Assembly: GCA_017613485.1 (NCBI GenBank)
Contig: JAGADS010000135.1
Span: forward strand, 1 to 11,251
Direction of reading: 5' to 3'
From: Treponema sp.
GTDB taxonomy: Bacteria > Spirochaetota > Spirochaetia > Treponematales > Treponemataceae
DNA length: 11,251 nt
Below, in pieces: positions 1-4,114 of this stretch. The notes under the pieces were generated by a model that was not told where the DNA came from, did not search any database, and saw nothing but the letters and a program-made list of their open reading frames with translations. A program made the position numbers and the translations under genes. Position 1 is the first letter of the stretch. The number at the start of each line of letters is the position of its first letter.

Positions 1-1537
1 CATCATAACCGTTTCCGTTGAATATGATTCTCTTGTGGTCCTTGATTGTCTTAAGAATCAGATCATGAAGATCCTTCTTGAAGTCCTTTGATTTTTCAAG
101 TATATCTGCAAACTGACTCAACTCTTCTGCTACAACTGTGTTAAGGAATACGTTTGCACATGCGATTGACTCATTTGAACCAAGCATACGGAACTCAAAC
201 TTGTTTCCTGTAAATGCAAATGGGGAAGTGCGGTTGCGGTCAGTCGTATCCTTGTTGAAGTCTGGAAGGACAGTAACGCCAATCTGCATTTTTTCTTTCT
301 CATGCTTGCCGTATGGAACTCCCTGTTCAATTGAATCAAGGATTGCAGAAAGCTCATCGCCAAGGAAGATGGATATGATAGCTGGCGGTGCCTCGTTTGC
401 TCCAAGACGGTGATCGTTTCCGGCAGATGCAACAGAGATGCGCAGCAAATCCTGATACTCATCAACTGCCTTGATTATTGCGCAGAGGAATACAAGGAAC
501 TGAGCATTCTGGTCAGGTGTTGCACCAGGATCAAGAAGGTTCTTTCCTGTGTTTGTGCTGATTGACCAGTTGTTGTGCTTGCCGCTTCCGTTTACTCCTG
601 CAAACGGCTTTTCATGCAGAAGACATACCATGCCGTGGCGGGCTGCAACTTTACGCATCATTTCCATTGTAAGCTGGTTGTGGTCACATGCAAGGTTTGT
701 AGTGCTGAAAATCGGAGCAAGCTCATGCTGTGCCGGAGCAACCTCGTTATGCTCTGTTTTTGCAAGGATTCCGAGTTTCCACAGTTCCTTGTTCAAGTCT
801 TTCATGAATGCCTGGACACGCGGTTTAATCATACCGAAGTAATGATCCTCAAGTTCCTGTCCCTTAGGAGCCTTTGCACCGAACAATGTGCGTCCTGTAT
901 AGATAAGGTCCTCGCGCTTGTCATAAACGCTCTTGTCTACAAGGAAGTATTCCTGCTCTGGACCTACTGTTGTCTTTACACTTGTAACGTTTTCGTTGCC
1001 GTCAAATAATTTAAGCACACGAACGGCCTGCTTGCTGATTGCCTGCATTGAGCGGAGAAGAGGTGTCTTTTTATCAAGGGCCTCTCCTGTGTAAGAGCAG
1101 AATGCAGTCGGTATGCAGAGTGTTCCGTCCTTGATGAATGCATAGCTTGTAGGATCCCATGCAGTATAACCGCGTGCCTCGAATGTAGCACGGATTCCTC
1201 CGCTCGGGAAAGATGATGCATCAGGCTCACCCTGAACAAGCTCCTTGCCACTGAACTCCATGATGACTTTTCCGTCGCTTGTCGGAGTAATGAAGCTGTC
1301 ATGTTTCTCTGCTGTAATTCCAGTAAGTGGCTGGAACCAGTGGGTAAAATGAGTTGCACCTTTTTCGATAGCCCAGTCTTTCATTGCATTGGCAACTACA
1401 GTCGCAACTGAAGCATCAAGTTTTTCGCCGCCCTCGATTGTTTTCATCAGCTGTTTGTAAGTTTCCTTAGGCAGCCGTGCTTTCATAACCGTTTCATTAA
1501 AAACGTTCTCTCCAAAAATAGGTGTTACCTCGTCCAT
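1..1537 (-). CDS. glnN: Glutamine synthetase type III, 3' end beyond the left edge
   Basis: The enzyme makes glutamine from glutamate, ammonia and ATP in the cytoplasm, the entry step of ammonia assimilation. The start is the ATG at 1537-1535, preceded by AGGAGG six bases upstream (1544-1549). The visible part is 512 codons. The GSIII-type N-terminal block ([33 protein letters not shown]) covers residues 8-70. Active-site motifs follow in order: VGPEQEYF near 191, [16 protein letters not shown] near 262, NGSGKHNNW near 316, and the ATP/ammonium region [20 protein letters not shown] near 434. GSIII proteins are usually about 700 residues, so roughly 200 C-terminal residues lie outside the window. 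The family is common in Bacteroides, treponemes and some clostridia, and differs from the 12-mer GSI. It has its own promoter downstream of aroF and two leader terminators. Type III assignment is secure; the symbol glnA is also used. Confidence 0.96.
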   Translation of the reverse strand, partial: MDEVTPIFGENVFNETVMKARLPKETYKQLMKTIEGGEKLDASVATVVANAMKDWAIEKGATHFTHWFQPLTGITAEKHDSFITPTSDGKVIMEFSGKELVQGEPDASSFPSGGIRATFEARGYTAWDPTSYAFIKDGTLCIPTAFCSYTGEALDKKTPLLRSMQAISKQAVRVLKLFDGNENVTSVKTTVGPEQEYFLVDKSVYDKREDLIYTGRTLFGAKAPKGQELEDHYFGMIKPRVQAFMKDLNKELWKLGILAKTEHNEVAPAQHELAPIFSTTNLACDHNQLTMEMMRKVAARHGMVCLLHEKPFAGVNGSGKHNNWSISTNTGKNLLDPGATPDQNAQFLVFLCAIIKAVDEYQDLLRISVASAGNDHRLGANEAPPAIISIFLGDELSAILDSIEQGVPYGKHEKEKMQIGVTVLPDFNKDTTDRNRTSPFAFTGNKFEFRMLGSNESIACANVFLNTVVAEELSQFADILEKSKDFKKDLHDLILKTIKDHKRIIFNGNGYD

Positions 1538-1554
1538 GTTTTTCCTCCTGAAAC

Positions 1555-1608
1555 AAAAAAAGCGCTGAAATATTCTCAGTACATATCCTGAAAAAAATTA
1601 CAGCGCCT
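1555..1608 (-). terminator. Second leader terminator of glnN, next to its ribosome site
   Basis: Read on the minus strand, AGGCGCTG (1608-1601) pairs with CAGCGCTT (1567-1560) with one G-U pair. An inner stem TTTTCAG (1594-1588) pairs with CTGAGAA (1579-1573). The outer arm runs straight into seven T (1561-1555). The ribosome site AGGAGG begins only five bases after the T run, so in this position the hairpin is a leader terminator able to block glnN. A 9-bp direct repeat on the plus strand, AAATTACAG, occurs at 1595-1603 and 1614-1622 and overlaps the upstream arm. The hairpin is seen directly; conditional use is inferred. Confidence 0.75.
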
Positions 1609-1622
1609 TTGCTAAATTACAG

Positions 1623-1669
1623 TGTCATTATCGCGGTCCCTGAGCTTGTCGAAGGATGCCCCGATAATC
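1623..1669 (-). repeat. Family 1 palindromic element (long version) in the glnN leader
   Basis: On the minus strand the element opens with GATTATCG and closes with CGATAATGACA. The outer stem is ATTATCG with CGATAAT. Inside lies an imperfect palindrome containing CTTCGACAAGCTCAGG. The borders, GATT at one end and AATGACA at the other, match the elements at 8743-8770 and 8800-8827, so I place it in the same family despite its longer interior. It sits between the two glnN leader terminators and would be part of the leader RNA. Confidence 0.7.
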
Positions 1670-1677
1670 TTTAAAAC

Positions 1678-1709
1678 AAAAAAAGTCGCAAGAAGTTTAT
1701 TCCTGCGAC
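1678..1709 (-). terminator. First leader terminator of glnN, also terminates aroF
   Basis: On the minus strand, GTCGCAGGAA (1709-1700) and TTCTTGCGAC (1694-1685) form a 10-bp stem with one G-U pair and a 5-nt loop, followed by seven T (1684-1678). It lies about 70 nt past the aroF stop, so it can end pheA-aroF transcripts. It also lies about 16 nt after the predicted glnN transcription start, so it is within the glnN leader. The flanks resemble the first gltB leader terminator (3929-3981). Confidence 0.85.
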
Positions 1710-1731
1710 CTCATTGTCGTTTGACATTTGT

Positions 1732-1760
1732 GTTATACATTCTCTAAAAAAAAATGTCAA
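1732..1760 (-). promoter_or_regulatory. Predicted sigma-70 promoter of glnN
   Basis: On the minus strand a consensus -35 TTGACA (1760-1755) is followed by a 17-bp spacer and a -10 TATAAC (1737-1732, 5 of 6 consensus). The spacer begins with nine T. The predicted start is near 1725-1727. It lies just downstream of the aroF stop, which makes glnN a separate transcription unit with a leader of about 190 nt. Confidence 0.82.
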
Positions 1761-1779
1761 TAGCTTTCAAAAAAAAAAT

Positions 1780-2808
1780 TTAAATTTTATCTGCTATATC
1801 ATAAATAAGCCTCTCTGTTTTTTTCCAGCCAAGACATGGATCTGTTATTGACTTTCCATATATGCCTTCACCGACTTTCTGATTTCCGTCCTCGATGTAG
1901 CTTTCTATCATGAAGCCTTTTACTATCTTAGAGATGCGTTCACTGTGACGGCATGAGTTAAGTACATCCATGACTATCCGCTGCTGCTCAAAAGGATTCT
2001 TGTTTGAGTTTGAATGATTGGTGTCAATGATTACAGCCGGGTTCTTGAGCTCACGTGCATCGTAGGCATCACAAAGGCGTATCAAATCCTCATAGTGATA
2101 GTTCTGCTGATTTACTCCGTGCTTGTCTGTTGAGCCCCTGAGAATTGCATGGCAGTGATCGTTGCCCTCAGAGTGAACTTCCCATCCGCGATAGATGAAT
2201 GTATGAGGATGCTGTGCCGCAAGAATCGCATTCATCATCACCGCATAATCACCGCTCGTGGGATTTTTCATTCCGACTGGAACCTCGATACCGCTTGCAG
2301 TAAGACGGTGCTGCTGATCTTCAACTGAGCGTGCCCCGACTGCAACATAACCCAGTACATCATCAAGATACTGATAGTTCTCCGGATAAAGCATTTCATC
2401 TGCAAAGATAAAACCTGTTTCCTCTACAGCCCTCATGTGCATGTGACGGCAGGCGACAATTCCCTTGTACAAATCCGGCTTTGCATTTGGGTCCGGCTGA
2501 TGAAGCATCCCCTTGTAACCTTCTCCTGTTGTGCGCGGCTTATTCGTGTAGATGCGCGGAACCATAAGAATCTTGTCCTTGACTTTTTCCTGGACCGGTA
2601 CAAGCCTGCTCATGTAATCAAGAACCGCATCCTCGTTGTCAGCAGAACACGGACCTATAATCAAAAGAAGCTTGTCTGAACGCCCCTCAAAAACTGCCCG
2701 AAGTTCAGCCCTTTTTTCTTCAACTATTTTTCCAACCTTTCCCGAAAGCGGATACTGTTCTTTAACCTCTGCCGGAATCGCAAGTCTTTTTTCAAAAATC
2801 ATATTCAT
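1780..2808 (-). CDS. aroF: 3-deoxy-7-phosphoheptulonate (DAHP) synthase, AroF/G/H type
   Basis: It condenses phosphoenolpyruvate with erythrose 4-phosphate, the first committed step of the shikimate pathway. I choose the ATG at 2808 (342 residues) because AGGAGG lies nine bases upstream; an in-frame TTG further upstream would put the ribosome site inside the gene. The family motifs are present: IGPCS (metal-ligand Cys about 54), KPRTT (substrate phosphate), VGARSVEDQQHR, CHAILRGS, IDTNHSNSNK (metal His), MIESYIEDGNQ (metal Glu) and YGKSITDPCLGW (metal Asp). Length is close to the 350 residues of E. coli AroG. The gene follows pheA by 41 nt in the same direction, so both should be controlled by the phenylalanine leader attenuator. 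Isozyme type (Phe, Tyr or Trp sensitive) cannot be read safely; aroG or aroH are possible names. Confidence 0.95.
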   Translation of the reverse strand: MNMIFEKRLAIPAEVKEQYPLSGKVGKIVEEKRAELRAVFEGRSDKLLLIIGPCSADNEDAVLDYMSRLVPVQEKVKDKILMVPRIYTNKPRTTGEGYKGMLHQPDPNAKPDLYKGIVACRHMHMRAVEETGFIFADEMLYPENYQYLDDVLGYVAVGARSVEDQQHRLTASGIEVPVGMKNPTSGDYAVMMNAILAAQHPHTFIYRGWEVHSEGNDHCHAILRGSTDKHGVNQQNYHYEDLIRLCDAYDARELKNPAVIIDTNHSNSNKNPFEQQRIVMDVLNSCRHSERISKIVKGFMIESYIEDGNQKVGEGIYGKSITDPCLGWKKTERLIYDIADKI

Positions 2809-2830
2809 ATTTATCTTCCTCCTAATACTA

Positions 2831-2851
2831 TTCAACTCTCAACTTTCAACT
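2831..2851. repeat. Three tandem 7-bp units after pheA
   Basis: Plus-strand units TTCAACT, CTCAACT and TTCAACT stand head to tail and overlap the pheA stop codon. They fill half of the pheA-aroF spacer and end before the aroF ribosome site. No function is evident; replication slippage is the likely source. Confidence 0.6.
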
Positions 2852-3659
2852 AAAACTTTCCCAATACTTTTAATTTATCACAGCGGTATTCCATTTCTGA
2901 AATCATCTGCCTGTAACTAGGAGTATCAAATTCACCCTCTGCCTCGATGTAAAAATAATAAGTCCATGCAAGACCTTTAAGCGGACGGCTGTGAATCACG
3001 CTCATGTTGTATCCGAATTCACCGAGTTTATTCAAAACCTTTACAAGAGCACCAGCCTCATTTTTTACGGCAAACATCAGTATGAAAGTATTGCTGTCAG
3101 AGCCTGTGTCAATCTGCATTTCCTTGTTTTTTGAAAGAATTGCAAAGCGTGTTGAATTATCCTGATGACCGTTTATTCCATGCTCAAGGATCTCAAGGTT
3201 ATAAAGTTCCGCAGTTTCTTCACTCGCAATTGCCGCAACAGAAACATCAGCAAGCTCTGCCACCTTTTTTGCCGCCAATGCAGTGTTCAGGCTTTCTTCT
3301 GCTTCATATCCGTGTGCCTGAATAAAATCCGCACTTTGAGAAAGAGCCTGGGGATGACTTATAACTTTTCGGACTGTCTCAAGACTGCTGCCCTTTGTGC
3401 CAAGAAGATTCTGCATCACGTTAAGCGTATACACTCCGTTTACATAAAGATTACCCTGAAACATAAGGTCTGTTACCTGACCGACTTCTCCGGCATAGGA
3501 ATTTTCAATCGGCAAGACTGCAAAATCACAGTTTCCTTTTTCAACTGCCTCATAAGCCATACGGAAATCCCCGAATGAAACAAGCTCCTGTTCAGGAAAA
3601 ATCCTTCGCGATGCAATGTGGGCAAAAGCACCTTCAACTCCACTATACGCTATTCTCAT
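2850..3659 (-). CDS. pheA: Prephenate dehydratase with C-terminal ACT domain
   Basis: It converts prephenate to phenylpyruvate, the committed step to phenylalanine. The product has 269 residues and no chorismate mutase domain, so it is the monofunctional form. The start ATG is preceded by AAGGAG five bases upstream. The catalytic domain (about 1-180) has the YSGVEGAFAH start, the VLPIENSYAGEV motif, SHPQALSQ and the catalytic DNSTRFAIL motif. The ACT domain (about 190-269) has GALVKVLNKLGEFGYNM followed by IHSRP. In characterised enzymes the corresponding GALV and ESRP motifs bind inhibitory phenylalanine; here the Glu of ESRP is His. It is the first structural gene behind the Phe-rich leader and attenuator and is followed by aroF, so first-step and branch enzymes share one signal. 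Confidence 0.96.
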   Translation of the reverse strand: MRIAYSGVEGAFAHIASRRIFPEQELVSFGDFRMAYEAVEKGNCDFAVLPIENSYAGEVGQVTDLMFQGNLYVNGVYTLNVMQNLLGTKGSSLETVRKVISHPQALSQSADFIQAHGYEAEESLNTALAAKKVAELADVSVAAIASEETAELYNLEILEHGINGHQDNSTRFAILSKNKEMQIDTGSDSNTFILMFAVKNEAGALVKVLNKLGEFGYNMSVIHSRPLKGLAWTYYFYIEAEGEFDTPSYRQMISEMEYRCDKLKVLGKF

Positions 3660-3682
3660 ATAATCTCCTTAAAATACATTGC

Positions 3683-3719
3683 AAAAAAAAAGCGGCTCTA
3701 CCCGAAAAGATAGAACCGC
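3683..3719 (-). terminator. Attenuator terminator of pheA-aroF
   Basis: On the minus strand GCGGTTCTATC (3719-3709) pairs with GGTAGAGCCGC (3702-3692): 11 bp with two G-U pairs and a 6-nt loop. Nine T follow (3691-3683). It lies between the leader ORF and pheA, 13 bases before the AAGGAG site. With no gene upstream to terminate, its role should be attenuation. Confidence 0.9.
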
Positions 3720-3744
3720 ATTTATTCAGCGTTACTTTTACATT

Positions 3745-3837
3745 CTATGCTTTTCGTACACTGCATCTTCTGCCCCAAAAGTAAAAGGCAAAAAATGAGA
3801 AAAAAGCAAATGTAAAAAATGTAATTCCAAAAATCAT
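3745..3837 (-). CDS. Phenylalanine-rich attenuator leader peptide (pheL-like)
   Basis: A 30-codon ORF, ATG at 3837-3835 and TAG at 3747-3745, contains ten Phe codons (residues 3, 7, 8, 10, 12, 13, 15, 16, 18, 20) plus Tyr19 and Trp21; it ends GRRCSVRKA. One third Phe directly upstream of a terminator and pheA is the hallmark of a phenylalanine attenuator. An in-frame ATG at 3858 would add three consecutive Tyr codons, but it lies inside the promoter spacer and should not be transcribed. No Shine-Dalgarno site precedes the 3837 ATG; the predicted transcription start coincides with its A, so translation may be leaderless. A small hydrophobic membrane peptide is an alternative, but the pairings downstream argue for a leader. 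No sequence relation to E. coli pheL is claimed. Confidence 0.85.
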   Translation of the reverse strand: MIFGITFFTFAFFSFFAFYFWGRRCSVRKA

Positions 3838-3843
3838 GGCTGA

Positions 3844-3872
3844 ATAATAATAAATCATTTTAGTTTAGTCAA
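3844..3872 (-). promoter_or_regulatory. Predicted sigma-70 promoter of the pheA-aroF operon
   Basis: On the minus strand, -35 TTGACT (3872-3867), an exact 17-bp spacer and -10 TATTAT (3849-3844). Counting seven bases past the -10 puts +1 on the A of the leader ATG (3837). The -35 box is one half of the palindrome at 3866-3884. Confidence 0.82.
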
Positions 3873-3884
3873 GCTACTTGACTA
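3866..3884. promoter_or_regulatory. 19-bp palindrome holding both divergent -35 boxes
   Basis: TAGTCAAG, three bases, then CTTGACTA: perfect 8-bp arms. Each arm contains a TTGACT -35 hexamer, one for pheA (minus) and one for gltB (plus), with 5 bp between them. It may be a repressor operator, or the symmetry may simply follow from two identical -35 boxes in back-to-back orientation. Two polymerases could hardly occupy both promoters at once. Confidence 0.6.
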
Positions 3885-3907
3885 TTTGCATGAGAATTCA
3901 TTATTAT
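3878..3907 (+). promoter_or_regulatory. Predicted sigma-70 promoter of gltB-gltD-purF
   Basis: -35 TTGACT (3878-3883), 18-bp spacer, -10 TATTAT (3902-3907); predicted start near 3914. A register with TTATTA and a 17-bp spacer is also possible. It leaves a leader of about 200 nt before the gltB ATG. Confidence is slightly lower than for the other two promoters because of the spacer. Confidence 0.72.
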
Positions 3908-3928
3908 GTATAGAAACAACGGCAAAGA

Positions 3929-3981
3929 GGTCGTAGATGTTATTCCTGGAATTTCCGGGGTGATTTCTACGGCCTTTTTTT
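3929..3981 (+). terminator. First leader terminator of gltB
   Basis: GGTCGTAGA (3929-3937) pairs with TCTACGGCC (3966-3974) over 9 bp with one G-U pair. An inner CCTGG/CCGGG stem (3945-3949 with 3955-3959) caps it. Seven T follow (3975-3981), then GTTTTA. It starts about 15 nt after the predicted transcription start, with no plus-strand gene upstream to terminate, so it should act on gltB. A mini-ORF (ATG 3937, eight codons, preceded by AGAGG) lies inside the hairpin, but I do not call it a gene. Confidence 0.8.
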
Positions 3982-3994
3982 GTTTTATGAAGAA

Positions 3995-4022
3995 ACCTCT
4001 AAAAACTTCCGTTTTTAGAGGT
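3995..4022. repeat. Perfect 12-bp hairpin in the gltB leader
   Basis: ACCTCTAAAAAC (3995-4006), loop TTCC, GTTTTTAGAGGT (4011-4022). No T run follows, so it is not a terminator. It stands between the two leader terminators, the position held by the family 1 element in the glnN leader. It could be a dispersed palindromic repeat or a structural part of the leader RNA. Confidence 0.7.
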
Positions 4023-4050
4023 AACTTAAAAAATCTCAAAAGCGGCAATG

Positions 4051-4102
4051 GGGCTGTGTATGCAGGTTTACTGTTCCTGTATATGCGGCCCTTTTGTTTT
4101 TT
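4051..4102 (+). terminator. Second leader terminator of gltB, next to its ribosome site
   Basis: Arms 4051-4066 and 4076-4091 pair over 16 bp, including four G-U pairs (GGGCTG with CGGCCC at the base, GCAGG with CCTGT at the top), with a 9-nt loop. TTTTG and then six T follow (4092-4102). The gltB ribosome site GGAG starts immediately after. Readthrough is therefore needed for gltB expression from the promoter at 3878-3907. Confidence 0.78.
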
Positions 4103-4114
4103 GGAGCAGGAAAG

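Larger units (their letters stand above)
3660..3837 (-). promoter_or_regulatory. pheA-aroF leader RNA with attenuator (antiterminator arrangement)
   Basis: Beyond the leader ORF, the RNA can adopt exclusive pairings. Region 1, TTACTTTT on the minus strand (3784-3777), spans the Phe-Tyr-Phe-Trp codons and is a perfect 8-bp complement of region 2, AAAAGTAA (3739-3732). Region 2 also includes ATAGAAT (3748-3742), which can pair over 7 bp (one G-U) with GTTCTAT (3716-3710). That second segment is the 5' arm of the terminator (region 3). The leader stop codon (3747-3745) lies inside region 2. Stalling on Phe codons would mask region 1, free region 2 for 2:3 and prevent 3:4. A ribosome reaching the stop would cover region 2 and allow termination. 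Pairings are read from the sequence; the mechanism is inferred from trp/phe leaders. Confidence 0.8.

Noticed and set aside
130..465. Antisense and out-of-frame ORFs inside glnN
   Set aside because: The glutamine synthetase frame explains the region completely; these are shadows.
2809..2835. Upstream TTG start for aroF
   Set aside because: The AGGAGG site would lie inside the gene and the added residues are not conserved in the family.
3660..3837. T-box riboswitch controlling pheA
   Set aside because: The transcribed leader is under 180 nt, most of it the Phe-rich ORF, and no T-box consensus (AGGGTGG...ACCGCG) is visible.
3937..3963. Eight-codon ORF with AGAGG site in the first gltB terminator
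   Set aside because: It is too short and lies within the stem; no enrichment of Glu or Gln codons supports an attenuator peptide.
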